64,000 nt of DNA from Rhabdophis nuchalis (GCA_039707465.1 CM077643.1:328355419-328419418); one strand, 5' to 3'. Positions 48,681 through 60,907 are shown, counted from the stretch's first letter. Made by a program: numbers and translations. The notes: a model not told the origin generated them from the sequence alone.

Positions 48681-50756
48681 GATTGTTCTTATATTTTTGC
48701 ATTAACTGGTATTCATAATAACTATTTCCCAATGCATAACTCAAATATACCTATTTTATTTATTTTAGCTTGATCAGTCTTTCCTCCAAGAATTTAAGAG
48801 GGTCACCCTTCATTTTATCTCCACAATAGAAATTCTATGAGGTAGGTTGAGTGACTAATTCCAAGTCACCCAGAGTATTTCCACTGGACTAAACAGTGGA
48901 CTAATGTCTCTTCATTTCTAGTCCATCACCTAAAACCACCTTAACTAATTGAAACAGTTGGGCAGTCTCAATGCAGTTGGGCGTGTTAGTTGTATACCTG
49001 GCTCCTCGCTATGCAACAACAGCCCTGCCCGAGCTCCTAGAGGTGATAGCCGAGGCGGCGGTTGAGACCCCCAGACTTTTAGTCATGGGGGACTTTAACC
49101 TGCCGTCGGCAGGCGAAACCTCTGGTGCAGCTCGGGAGTTCATGGCTTCCATGACAGCCATGGACCTGACCCAGGTAGTTTTAGGCCCTACTCACGAGGG
49201 CGGATACACCCTGGATCTCATCTTCGTCTCGGGACAGTGGAGTAGTGATCTGGGAATAGGGGATTTAGTCATCACACCCCTGTCATGGACAGATCACGCT
49301 CTCCTTCGGCTCGACTTTCCGATCGCTGCACCTCACTGCGGGGAGGCGGAACCGGACATTCCTATATGGTTCCGCCCCAGGCTCCTGATGGACCCGATAA
49401 GGTTCCAGAGGGAGCTTGGGCCAATTCCTGTGGACTTGCCCCGCGACTCGACTGAGGACCTAGTGGCTGCATGGTTAAGTGCGGCCACGGGGGCTTTGGA
49501 CCGAGTCGCGCCCTTGCGGCCTCTCTTGCGGCGACGAACCACCTGGGCTCCTTGGTTTACCGAGGGGCTTAGGGAGATGAAACGCCACAAGAGACGCCTA
49601 GAGAGCAGATGGAGATCTTCTCACTCTGAAGCCAACCGAACACTAGTGAGAGACCATATTAGGACTTACTTAGTGGCGATAAGAGTGGCCAAACGTGAGT
49701 ATTGTGCCACTCTTATTGCATCCGCAGATAACCGCCCTGCCACCCTGTTTGGGGTGACCCGCTCCCTCCTTCAACAGAGGCCGCGGGAAGCCCCTTTACA
49801 GGGTCGAGCAGAGGAATTTGGGATTTATCTGCAGGAGAAAATCACTCGGATTCGGAACGAGCTACCCTCCATCGACAGTGGTCCAGTCGAGCAGGCCGAG
49901 GCTGTTCTTGTGACACCATCTTGGGAGGAGTTTGATTTTGTTACCACCGAGGATATGGACAAGTTGTCAAAGAGACTTAGGGCTACCACATGTTTATTGG
50001 ACCCGTGTCCCTCCTGGCTTGTACTGGCATCCTGGGAGACAACACGAGGCTGGCTCCAGGGCATTGTCAACGCATCTTTGAGTGAGGGGTCCTTGCCTGC
50101 CGTCTTGAAAGAGGCGGTAGTAAGGCCCCTCCTCAAGAAGCCGTCCCTGGATCCAGCATTATTAGAGAACTATCGTCCCGTCTCCAACCTCCACTTTTTA
50201 GTGAAGGTTGTTGAGAGTGTGGTGGCTCAACAGTTTCCGCGACACTTGGAGGAAGTTGATTATCTAGACCCGTGCCAGTCCGGCTTCCGACCCGGGCACA
50301 GCACCGAGACGGCATTGGTCGCGTTGGTTGATGATCTCTGGAGGGCGCGGGATAGAGGATATTCCTCTATCCTAGTCCTATTAGACCTCTCAGCGGCTTT
50401 TGATACCATCGACCATGGTATCCTATTGCACCGACTGGGGAGGTTGGGGCTGGGAGGCACCGTTCTGCGGTGGTTCTCGTCTTACCTCTCTGGTCGGTCG
50501 CAATATGTGTTGGCAGGGGGGCAGAGGTCGGCCTCAAGGTCCCTCATATGTGGGGTTCCTCAGGGGTCAGTCCTCTCGCCCTTACTGTTCAACACATATA
50601 TGAAGCCGCTGGGTGAGATCATCCGTGGTTTTGGGGTGGGATATCATCTGTACGCTGATGATACTCAGTTGTACATATCCACCCCAGACCACCCCAACGA
50701 TGCCGTCGAGGTTATGTCCCGGTGTTTGGAGGCCGTACGGATCTGGATGGGTGGTA

Positions 50757-52220
50757 CTGAACTATATCTTTCAGAGATCCTGGAGCACCGGGGAACTGCC
50801 AGAAGACTGGAAAAGAGCAGATGTGGTTCCCATCTTCAAAAAAGGAAAAAAAACAGATCCAGGAAACTATAGACCCATCAGCCTGACCTCAATACCAGGA
50901 AAGATTCTGGAAAAGATAATTAAACAACAAATAAGTGAACACCTAGAAGCAAACAAAGTAATAGCCAAAAGCCAACATGGGTTTGTCAAAAACAGATCAT
51001 GCCAGACGAATCTAATTGCATTCTTTGACAAAGTAACAAAATCAGTGGACCAGAGGAATGCTGTTGATATAATTTACCTGGACTTCAGTAAGGCATTTGA
51101 TAAAGTAGACCATAACCTACTATTAGATAAAGTAGAAAATTGTGGGTTAGACAGCACCACCACCAAATGGATTCGTAACTGGCTGACCAACCGCACTCAA
51201 CGTGTAGTCCTCAATGGAACTGCATCTACATGGAAGGAAGTATGCAGTGGAGTCCCCCAAGGCTCTGTTTTAGGCCCAGTACTCTTTAACATCTTCATCA
51301 ACGATTTGGATGAGGGGATAAATGGGGAACTCATCAAATTCGCAGACGACACCAAGCTGGCAGGAATAGCCAACACTCCAGAAGATAGGCTTAAGATACA
51401 GAAGGATCTAGACAAACTTGAACATTGGGCACTGTCTAATAAAATGAAATTCAATTGTGAAAAAAGTAAGGTCCTACATATAGGCAAGAAAAACCAAATG
51501 CACAAGTACAGTATAGGTGGTACCATGCTCAATAGTAGCAACTGTGAGAGGGATCTCGGAATCCTAGTGGACAACCATTTAAATATGAGCCAGCAGTGTG
51601 CAGCAGCTGCCAAAAAAGCCAACACAGTTCTAGGCTGCATCAACAGAGGGATAGAATCTAGATCGCGTGAAGTGTTAATGCCACTGTATAGTGCCTTGGT
51701 AAGGCCACACTTGGAATACTGCATACAGTTTTGGTCGCCACGATGTAGAAAAGACGTGGAGACTCTGGAAAGAGTGCAAAGAAGAGCAACCAAGATGATT
51801 AGAGGACTGGAGACTAAGACATATGAAGAACGGCTGCAGGAACTGGGTATGTCTAGTTTGATGAAGAGAAGGACCAGGGGAGACATGATAGCAGTGTTCC
51901 GATATCTCAGAGGGTGCCACAAAGAAGAGGGAGTCAAACTTTTCTCCAAGACACCTGGGGGCAGGACAAGGAGCAATGGGTGGAAACTAACCAAGGAGAG
52001 AAGCAACTTAGAACTAAGGAGAAATTTCCTAACAGTAAGAACAATTAACCTCTGGAACAGCTTGCCTCCAGCAGTTGTGAATGCCCCAACCCTGGAAGTC
52101 TTTAAAAAGATGTTAGACAGCCATTTGTCTGAAATGGTATAAGATTCCTGCCCATGCAGGGGGTTGGACTAGAAGACCTACAAGGTCCCTTCCAACTCTG
52201 CTATTGTATTGTATTGTATT
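50757..52220 (+). mobile_element. Young 5'-truncated CR1 inserted into an L2
   Basis: CR1 3' part (1,464 bp) starting within the reverse transcriptase region and ending in the (TATTG)n-type tail. It interrupts the L2 at 48968-53157. The bases GGTA precede it (50753-50756) and follow it (52221-52224), a 4 bp target duplication, and joining the flanks restores the L2 sequence seen uninterrupted in the copy at 57.2-60.3 kb. Only about a dozen differences separate it from the CR1 at 14617-16080. Confidence 0.93.
50758..52142 (+). pseudogene. CR1 reverse transcriptase fragment, open but truncated
   Basis: An uninterrupted frame from LNYIFQRSWS to the native C-terminus HLSEMV. It encodes the CR1 reverse transcriptase without the endonuclease and linker. 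The AFDKVDH, GVPQGS and FADD motifs are intact and the eight-A run near 50847 keeps the frame that is broken in the 13.5-16 kb copy. The open frame extends upstream to 50613 only by read-through from L2 sequence, so that upstream part is not CR1 protein. With no endonuclease it cannot move by itself. Confidence 0.88.
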
Positions 52221-53379
52221 GGTAACAAACTCAAGCTCAACCCGTCCAAGACTGAGTGGCTGTGGCTTCCGGCACCCCGGTTCAGCCAGATTATTCCAAC
52301 TCTGGCCATTGGGGGCGAAAACCGGCCCCCGTGGAGAGGGCGCACAATTTGGGTGTCCTCCTGGATTCCCGGCTGTCTATGGAAGATCATGTGGCAGCCG
52401 TGGCCAGGGGGGCGTTCCATCAGGTACGCCTGATGCGCCAATTGCACCCCTTACTGGACCGGGGTGCCTTACACACAGTCACTCAAGCATTCGTCACCTC
52501 TTGACTCGACTACTGTAATGCTCTCTACATGGGGCTCCCCTTGAGGTGCACCTGAAAGCTGCAGCTAGTCCAGAACACAGCCGCGCGGGTGATTACGGGA
52601 GTGCCTAGACACTCCCACATAACACCTATCCTGCGCGAGCTGCACTGGCTCCCTGTGGTCTTTCGGGTGCGCTTCAAGGTTTTAACGACCATCTTTAAAG
52701 CGCTCCATGGCTCGGGGCCTAGTTATATGCGAGACCGCCTCCTGCCCCATACATCCCTCAGATCGATACAGTCCCACAGAGAGGGCCTCCTCAGGGTGCC
52801 GTCGGCTGGACAATGTGGACTGGCGACACCCAGGGGAAGAGCCTTCTCTGTGGCGGGCCCTGCCCTTTGGAACGACCTACCCCCTGAACTCCGCACCATC
52901 TCCGACCTCCGCCTCTTCCGCAAGTGTCTGAAGACACACCTATTCCATCTAGCCGGCCTAGCGTAACCCCCATTACTGACTCTTAGATAGTTTTAAATTT
53001 GGGTTTTTTAAATTCGGTTTTTAGCGCAGGGTCTATTAGAATAAGTTTTTTTTAAATTTTATATGTTTTATATGTGTTTTAACATCCCTGTGCGCCGCCC
53101 TGGGTCCGTTTGGAGAAGGGCGGGGTATAAATTTAATAAAATAAATAAATAAACTAATTAAAAGACTTTTTCCATCCATATTTCATATTGTGCATTATCT
53201 ATTGCTTGAAATTTAGGCTTGCAGCTGTCACTAAAATGACCCTCATTAGATTATTTCCCTTCTAAGCAAAAATAACTTCCAATCAACATATGCATACAAT
53301 ATTAATTCAATATTGACCAAGGGAACAACTTAGATCAGATTCAACCTATAGATGTGTTCATCTATAACTTTCAGAATCT

Positions 53380-54622
53380 CCAGTCAACTGATGGAACCAG
53401 GCTTAATAGCAATAACCAAGAGAGTGATCTTGGAATCTTAGTGGACAAGCCACTAAATATGAGCCAGCAGCGTGCAGCAGCCAAAAAAGCCAATACAATC
53501 CTAAACTGCATTAACAGATGGATACAATCAAGATCAAGAGGTACTAATACTATAAAGCTTTAGTAAGACCACACCTAGAATACTGCATCCAATTTTGGTC
53601 AGCACACTATAAAAAAAGATGTTGACTCTCTAGAAAAAGTGCAGAAAAAAACCACTAGAGTAAATAGGGGACAGGAGACTAAAACATATGAAAAATGGTT
53701 ACAGGAACTGGGCATGGATAGTCTATTGAAGAGAAAGACCAGGGGAGACATGTTAGCAGTCTTCCAATATTTGAGGGGCTGCCACAGAGACAAAGGGGTC
53801 AAGCTATTTTCCAAGGCACCAGACAAGACCAGACAAGGAATAATGGATGGAGACTTGCCAAGGAGAGATTCAACCTAGAAACAAGGACAAATTTTCTGAC
53901 AGTGAGAACAATCAACCAGTGGAACAGTTCATCTTCGGAAGTTGTGGGAGCTTCATCACTGGAGGCTTTAAGGAAGAGTTTGGACTGCCACTTGTCAGAA
54001 ATGGTATAGGGCCATGATGGCAAACCTATGGCACGGGTGCCACAGGTGGCACATGGAGCCATTTATGAGGGCAAGCGAGGCGTTGCCCTGTCAACTCCAG
54101 CACATATGTGCCTGCTAGCCAGCTGATTTTTGGCCTTGATTTTCAGCCATTTTTTGCCCTCCTAAAGCCTCCAGAGGGAGAAAAATGGCCCAATGGGCAA
54201 CCTGGAAGTTCATTCCTCAACTTCCGGTTTGTGTGTTGGGCCTTTTTTTTGCCCTCCCCAGGCTCATAGAAAGCTTCTGGAGCCTTGGGAGGGCGAAAAA
54301 TGGACCTACTGGGCCCACCGGAAGTCAGAAAACGGGCTGTTTCCGGCCTTCATTTTTGCCCTCCCCAGGCTCCAAAAAAGCCATGTGTACATGCGCTGGA
54401 CAGCAGAGGGTGTCACACATGTATTCTCAGGGGGCACAGAATGGGAGGCATTAAATTATAGGGATGGGCAAACGAGCGTGCACAATAGCACAAGCATGTG
54501 TGCTTTAGGCACCCGAGGCAAAAAAGGTTCGCCATCACTGGTATAGGGTCTCCTGCTTGGGTTGGGGGTGTGGACTAGATGACCTACAAGGTCCCTTCCA
54601 ATTCTGTTAATCTAATCTAATA
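53380..54622 (+). mobile_element. Old CR1 split by a hAT element
   Basis: Diverged CR1 3' region at 53380-54011 and 54541-54622, interrupted by the hAT at 54012-54540. Protein traces such as SDLGILVDKPLNMSQQ and LKRKTRGDMLAVFQYLRGCH confirm the family. The end reads ACAAGGTCCCTTCCAATTCT and a short TCTAA repeat replaces the TATTG tail. Frameshifts are numerous, so this belongs to an older layer than the 50.8 kb CR1. Confidence 0.85.
54012..54540. mobile_element. Non-autonomous hAT element inside a CR1
   Basis: Starts CCATGATGGCAAACCTATGG and ends GGTTCGCCATCACTG. The exact duplication GTATAGGG is at 54004-54011 and 54541-54548. Removing it and one duplication restores a continuous CR1 3' end. 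Confidence 0.95.
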
Positions 54623-55284
54623 TTATTTATGAAATATGGAAGTAGTAGTTCAACGTATCTGTACAGTGCAGCATCCAATTAAACAGTACTAAATTATGGG
54701 ATTAGAAAGATGGGCCTAAACTTGGCAAGTGCTTGAATATTTTAATGGCTTTTTATTCCTGTGATAAATTAACAGAGCATCATCTTTGAATTCCTGACTC
54801 TGCTCTTCCAGTTCTCATATTTGCAATTCTGGTGACTGCTTATCCCATTTTATGGTAGGATAGCATCACCTCCATTTTTCTAGGCCCAAAACATGTGCTT
54901 GAAATACTGGTAATACTTTACTCCAGAATTTAAACCATATGGCCCAGTATCAGAACCAAATGACAGCCCTGCTAGGTCATATAAACTAATTAATGGATCA
55001 TTTAATGCAACACATATAGCTAGATAGGCTGCAGCAGTGCCTATTACAACCACACTGCTGTGATCTCTGATGATTTGTGTGATTGACAAAGTACAGCAAT
55101 GAAGGTGTCAGGGAATTAAAACATTCAGTATTCATTGTGAAGTGTATTGCTTTTAAGACTAGGGGGATTTTCTACATATTGCACCTTATCACAGGAGCCA
55201 CAAAAGAGTAACCTTCATTTGTGGCATGAAGGTAGACAGCAGTATAGAGGTCAGACACAGTTGTTTTAAAGAGTAAGACAAGTG
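54623..55284. other. Unique DNA, no confirmed gene
   Basis: A 69-codon minus-strand frame (55089-54880) has protein-like composition but no family I recognise. Confidence 0.4.
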
Positions 55285-55690
55285 ATATATATGAAGAACG
55301 GTTGCAGGAACTGCGTATGTCTAGCTCAATGAAAAGAAGAACTAGGGGAGACATGATAGCAGTGTTCTAATATCTCAGGGGTTGCCACAAAGAAGAGGGA
55401 GTCAAACTATTCTCCAAGGCACCTGAGGGTAGAACAACAAGCAATGGGTGGAAACTCATCAAGGAGAGAAGCAACTTAGAATTAAGAAGAAATTTCCTGA
55501 CAGTTAGAACAATTAATCAGTGGAACAGCTTGCCTCCAGAAGTTGTGAATGCCCCAACCCTGGAAATCTTTAAGAAGATGTTGGATAGCCATTTGTCTGA
55601 AATGGTATAGGGCTTCCTGCCTGGGCAGGGAGTTGGACTAGATGACCTCCAAGGTCCCTTCCAACTCTGCTATTGTATTGTATTGTATTC
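55285..55690 (+). mobile_element. CR1 fragment
   Basis: CR1 3' 400 bp beginning at ATGAAGAACGGTTGCAGGAA and ending with GCTATTGTATTGTATTGTAT. The coding remnant contains SNGWKLIKERSNLELRRNFL-like codons with one stop after the GDMIAVF region. Confidence 0.87.
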
Positions 55691-56267
55691 TATATACACA
55701 TGCCCACCCAAAACATTTTTGGAATTTAATCATTAACTACACTAGGCAGCTGAGTAGTATACAAATCTCGCATCAGAACACACAATGAAATAAATTGGAT
55801 TTACTTCCCAAATTCCTGCTTTGGAGATAATTGCTAGCTATATATTATGCTGTCCCTCCAAAGTAAGAATTGGGGAGGCCATAGTTTTGTCTTGAAACAT
55901 TGTACTTTCTACATTGTTAATGCTAGCTCCCAATTAACAAACAATAAGGAAAAATCAATTATACTAATTGAAGGTGATATTAATGATGAAGCCTGCGCAA
56001 TTTAATATGGGGAACTATTGAAGACATCCTTTGCATTCTTAAACCTCTGATTCAATAAGAGCAATATTCTAGACACCAAGGCACATTCTCCAGTGGGTCT
56101 AAACACATTAAATCTATAGAATTAAACTAGACTACATATGAATATCAATGTATTTTGACAAACCTCACGGTTTAAGAAATAAATAAATTGCAAATGGGGA
56201 GAAAAGCTATGTGCATACTGGAGTTCAATAAAAAAAATAGCATTAAGGTAAGTCCTGAACGCCATTG

Positions 56268-56332
56268 TTTCTCAACCTTGGCAACTTTAACTTCTGTCAA
56301 CTTCAACTCCCCAAATCTGGTTGAAAAACACT
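56268..56332. mobile_element. hAT MITE fragment, decayed
   Basis: CATTGTTTCTCAACCTTGG and GGTTGAAAAACACTG match the ends of the MITE at 46560-46650. No clear target duplication is left. Confidence 0.6.
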
Positions 56333-56920
56333 GCAGTAGACTCTTATTTGGAAGGGCTTAATTCTATTCACACCATACAGTAACAGATCATGGGCACTAG
56401 ATGTCAGTATGAGAGCATGAGAGGTTTCCAATCAACTTTGCTCCGAATGTTATCTAAGTTCCAAATGAACATTCAAAGGCATTGAAAGGAAGAGAAACTT
56501 GTTTTAACTTCAGCCGCTAGGTGGTGGCAGCTGTACACATTATATTTTTCCACTGAAACCTACAGCATTTCTAGATACGTCAAAGTCTCAGAAGCAAAAG
56601 ATATACTTTTTATCATAACAATCTCAGTATCCCTTTTTATATCTCTTTCCATTTCCAAGAAAGAAATAGGCACCCTGGTTACTAAATAAATTATTATACA
56701 GCGTATGGTGAGAACATGACAGAAGAGAAATAAACATCTACACGTAATTCAGATAATTATATCCAAAATTGTTTACAATTTATTGTTATAAATACATAAT
56801 ACTATTTACAGTATTGTCAAAGCAACGCTTTATCAAGGAAATTGCTTTTTGCTTTCTTGTTTACAAAAAAACTGGAGGTTATTAAACTAATGGTGCTTTT
56901 TCTTTTCTTTTTAAATTGGA

Positions 56921-56988
56921 CCTTCCTTCCTTCCTTCCTTCCTTCCTTCCTTCCTTCCTTCCTTCCTTCCTTCCTTCCTTCCTTCCTT
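56921..56988. repeat. (CCTT)17 microsatellite
   Basis: Seventeen uninterrupted CCTT units. The purity suggests an unstable, probably polymorphic locus. Confidence 0.95.
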
Positions 56989-57246
56989 GGTTCCAGTATT
57001 TTGTTCACTTGCAAAGTTTATACGTAACTATTTCAAGATAAACTCTTAGTAATGCATATTATAATTTTATTTACAGCTCTCTCCCCTCACCTGCTTTTCT
57101 GGCATGATTCGCATTTGTTTACAAGTATTATTTTTCAATCACAATACTAATTATCCTGGATTAACAAGAAATGAAGAACTATAAAGAGGACATAATACCT
57201 TAAAGGGCTTTACACAGAGAAAAGGATTAATCAACTTGTTCCACTC

Positions 57247-60200
57247 TAATAATAATAATAATAATAATAATATTTTATTTTTATATACCGCATCCTCTCC
57301 CCAAGGGGACTCGGAGCGGTGTACAGGGAAGAATTAAAACACATAAAAATATACAAAAATAGATACAATAAGTAAAAACAAATTAAATTTAATTGTCCCT
57401 GCACTAAAATCCCCATATTAAAACTAATGATCCCTAAACCCTAAAAGGTTGAGACTAACCTAGGCCGGCCAAGCAGAAAAAGTGTGTTTTTAATTTCTGA
57501 CAGAAGGAGCGGAGGTCCGTGGTTGTTCTAATGTCGGGGGGAATGTCGTTCCAGAGGGCTGGGCCCGCCACAGAGAAGGCCCTTCCCCTGGGCGTCGCCC
57601 ACTAACAAAGTCTAGTGGACGGCACCCGGAGAAGTCCCTCTCTGTGGGAGCGAATCGGCCGTAAGGATGTATGGGGTAGGATCCGATCCTGCAGGTAGCT
57701 AGGTCCCGAGCCATGGAGCGCTTTAAAGATGAAAGGTGATAGCACCTTGAAGCGCACCCGAAAGACGACAGGCAGCCAGTGCAGCTCGCGCAAGAGAGAT
57801 GTTATATGGGTATACCTTGCGGTCCCCATTATTGCTTGCGCGGCTGCATTCTGGACCAGCTTAAGTCTTCGGGTGCACCTCAAGGGGAGCCCCATGTAGA
57901 GAGAGTTACAATAGTCCAGTCGGGATGACACGAGGGCATGAGTGACTGTGCAAAGGGCATCCCGATCCAATAGGGGGCGCAACTGGCGTACCAGGCGGAC
58001 CTGGTAAAACGCCCTCCTGGCCACGGCTGTCACTTGATCTTCCATGGACAGCCGGGTATCCAGGAGGACACCCAAGTTGCGCGCCCCATCCACAGGGGCA
58101 AGGTGTTCACCCCCTATGGCCAGTGATGGAGTCAACTGGTTGAATCGGGCGGCCGGAAACCACAGCCACTCGGTCTTGGCCGGGTTGAGCCTGAGTCTGT
58201 TACTTCCCATCCAGATCCGCACGGCTTCCAGGCACTGGCACATCACCGCTACGGCATCGTTGGGGTGGTTTGGGGTAGATATATACAACTGTGTATCATC
58301 AGCGTAGAGGTGGTACTCTACCCCAAAACCACGGATGATCTCACCCAGCAGCTTCATATATGTGTTGAACAAGAGAGGCGAGAGGACCGACCCCTGAGGC
58401 ACCCCACATGTGAGGGGTCTCGAGGTCGACCTCTGCTCTCCTGCCAACACAAATTGCGATCGACCAGAGAGGTAGAAGGAGAACCACCGTAAAACGGTGC
58501 CTCCCACCCCCAACCCCCCCAGCCGATGCAATAGGATACCATGGTCAATGGTATCAAAAGCCGCTGAGAGGTCTAATAGGACCAGGATGGAGGAGCAGCC
58601 CCCATCTCTGGCCCTCCAGAGATCATCTACCAACGCGACCAATGCCGTCTCGGTGCTATGCCCGGGCCGAAAGCCGGACTGGCGCGGGTCTAGATAATCA
58701 ACTTCCTCCAGGTGACGGGGAAACTGTTGTGTCACTACACTCTCTACATCCTTCGCCAAAAAGGGAAGGTTGGAGACGGGACGGTAGTTGGCTAATAAAG
58801 CTGGGTCCAAAGAGGGCTTCTTCAGGAGGGGCCTCACCATGGCCTCTTTAAGGGAGGCAGGCAAGAAACCCTCGCTTAAAGAAGCGTTGACAACCTCTTG
58901 GAGCCAGCCTCGTGTCACCTCCCAGGATGCCAGTACAAGCCAGGAAGGACACGGGTCCAATAAACATGTGGTGGCTCGCAGTCGCCCACGTAACCTGTCC
59001 ATATCCTCGGAAGTAACAGAGTCGAACTCCTCCCAACCAAGATCCGCCTCGTGGCCTCCCACTGGACCATCAATGGAGACTAACTTGTTATGGATCTGAG
59101 CGATTTTCTCCTGCAGATAAATCACAAATTCCTCTGCTCTACCCTGTAATGGGGCTTCCGGCACCCTCTGTTGAAGGAGGGAACGGGTCACCCTAAACAG
59201 GGCGGCAGGGCGGTTATCTGCGGATGCTATGAGAGTGGCACAATGATGGCGTTTGGCCACTCTCAGCGCCACAATGTAAGTCCGTAAATGGGCTCTTACC
59301 TGTGTTCGGTCGGATTCAGATCGAGTAGACCTCCATCTTCTCTCTAGGCATCTCTTGTGGCGCTTCATCACCCTTAGCTCCTCGGTAAACCAAGGAGCCA
59401 GGGTGGCTCGCTGCCACAAGAGAGGCCTCAAGGGCGCGACCCGATCCAAGGCTCCCGTGGTCGCAGTATTCCATGCGGCCACGAGGTCCTCCATCGGGGC
59501 GCGGGTCAGGGGTATAGGAAGTGGCCCAAGCGCCGCCTGGAACCCATCAGGGTCCATCAGGCGCCTGGGGCGGAACCAAATAGGCAATTCAGGTTCCGCC
59601 TCCCTGCGGTGGGGGACAGCGGTTGGAAAGTCGAGCTGGAGAATTGAGTGGTCTGACCATGACAAGGGCGTGATGACTATATCCCCTATACCCAGATCAC
59701 TCTTCCATTGGCCTGAGACAAAGATGAGATCCGGTGTATGTCCACCCTCGTGGGTGGGGCCTTGAATTAGTTGGGTCAGGTCCATGGCCGTCATGGAAGC
59801 CATGAACTCCCGAGCTACTCCGGATGATTCGCCCGCCGATGGCAGATTAAAGTCCCCCATGATCTGGGGGTCTCAACTGCCATCGTAGCGATCACCTCGA
59901 GGAGCTCGGGCAGGGCTGCTGTTACATAGCGGGGAGCCAGGTATATAACCAGCAGGCCCAACTGCCTCCCTAGGCCCCACTTCACGCAGAGGGACTCACA
60001 ACCGGTGGTCTGTGGCACAATGGTCTCTCTCGGCTCCAGACCTTCCCTAATAATAACCGCTACCCCACCACTCCTGCCTAGGGCCCGGGGCCCGGGGCTG
60101 ATGAAAAGCGCGGTAACCTGGTGGGCACATTTCAACGAGGGGGAGTCCTCCCTCGTGGCCCAACCAGGTCTCCGCAATTCCTACCAGGTCCGGCTCCCCC

Positions 60201-60345
60201 TCTGACACAAGGTCATGGATGAGGGGGGCTTTGTTGACCACGGACCTGGCGTTGCAAAACATCAGCCGCAGGCCCTGGCTCTGTACTCCCTGACCACCTA
60301 GCCTGCGGGGGTTGTGGCACTTGACCACAACCCCCGCAACCCCTA
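57247..60345 (-). mobile_element. Nearly full-length L2-clade LINE
   Basis: The most complete LINE in the window, about 3.1 kb on the minus strand. It begins with a short leader before a start codon at 60328, has endonuclease and reverse transcriptase, and ends with the L2 3' UTR and a (TTA)n tail, read on the + strand as (TAA)n at 57247-57271. It differs from the 49-53 kb copy by scattered substitutions and small indels, so they are separate insertions of a related subfamily. Confidence 0.9.
57440..60328 (-). pseudogene. L2 endonuclease-reverse transcriptase, three frame breaks
   Basis: Read on the minus strand. The first piece (60328-60047) has the endonuclease N-terminus with [10 protein letters not shown] and the catalytic-site motif AETWL. 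The second (60177-59815) has [11 protein letters not shown] and LVIYLAPRY. The third (59860-57602) is a 752-residue open frame with MGDFNLPSAGE, WSDHSILQLDF, SGFRPGHSTETALVAL, LDLSAAFDTIDH, GVPQGSVLSPLLF, catalytic YADD and the C-terminal region. A frame change just before 57602 stops it early; the remaining C-terminus (SLWRAQPSGTT in the shifted frame) lies at about 57470-57600. All active-site motifs survive, so decay is modest, but the breaks make it non-coding. No separate ORF1 was recognised. Confidence 0.85.
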
Positions 60346-60500
60346 AGAAGAGTTGCTAATGGTTTCCTCCACAGGCATATCTAAAAATGTGGATCATCAA
60401 GGTATTGCAGCCTACAGTCAAACCAGCTTTCCTTAACTAATAATGATAACTATTAATGTAGCTGGATCAGCTGTATATGGTCTGTCTCCATTGTCTATCT

Positions 60501-60907
60501 TCCCTGAAGCCTTTGGAGGGCAAAAACAGACCTACATGCAAACCGGAAATTCAGGAACGGATTTCTGCATTGCCCGTGGGGCAGGTTTTTTTTCCCTCTG
60601 GAGGTTTCAGGGAAGCCTCCAGAAGCCTCTGTAGGGTGAAAAATGGCCCAATGGGCAAACTGGAAGTCAGAAAATGGGCCGTTTCCGGCCTCAAGAGGTC
60701 TCCAGGGGAGGGGAGGCTGTTTTCACCCTCCTCAGGCTTCAAAAAAGCCGTGTGGCATGTGTGGGGCATCAGGGGGGCTCACACATGTATGCGTAGGGGG
60801 CACGGCGCAGGGGGGCATTAAGTTATGGGGTTGGGCATGCAAGTGCATGCGAATGCACGCACGTTCGTGCTTTTGGCACCCAAGGCAAAAACGGTTCGCC
60901 ATCACTG
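60501..60907. mobile_element. hAT element missing its left terminal repeat
   Basis: The right end GGTTCGCCATCACTG and the interior (AAAATGGCCCAATGGGCAAA, CACATGTATGCGTAGGGGG) match the 54012-54540 family. The exact 8 bp repeat GTCTATCT lies at 60493-60500 and 60908-60915, yet the left repeat CAGTGATGGCGAACC is absent and internal sequence starts right after the duplication. Confidence 0.8.

Larger units (their letters stand above)
48971..52966 (+). pseudogene. L2 endonuclease-reverse transcriptase, interrupted
   Basis: The frame 48971-50756 encodes the C-terminal APE endonuclease (MGDFNLPSAGE, WTDHALL), a linker, and the reverse transcriptase up to EAVRIWMG: SGFRPGHSTETALVAL, LDLSAAFDTIDH, GVPQGSVLSPLLF and catalytic YADD. 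The coding sequence resumes after the CR1 at 52221 and ends with THLFHLAGLA at 52966. Two in-frame TGA stops (52502-52504 and 52553-52555) stand where the other L2 has CGA, so both look like CpG-to-TpG decay. The original enzyme performed target-primed reverse transcription; this copy cannot. Confidence 0.85.
48968..53157 (+). mobile_element. L2-clade LINE, split by a CR1
   Basis: L2 element in two pieces, 48968-50756 and 52221-53157 (about 2.7 kb). It lacks the first part of the endonuclease: its first readable protein is QLGVLVVYLAPRY, which is internal in the copy at 57.2-60.3 kb. The 3' UTR ends in GTGCGCCGCCCTGGG...GGCGGGGTATAAATTTAATAAAATAAATAAATAAA, the L2 tail seen at five or more other places here. 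The high GC content of the coding part contrasts with the AT-rich flanks. Confidence 0.9.
55691..57246. other. AT-rich unique DNA with a CCTT repeat
   Basis: Contains the decayed hAT MITE at 56268 and the CCTT microsatellite. No gene seen. Confidence 0.5.

Noticed and set aside
50613..52142. Single 509-codon gene
   Set aside because: The first 48 codons are L2 in the wrong frame joined to CR1 by insertion. It is not one protein.
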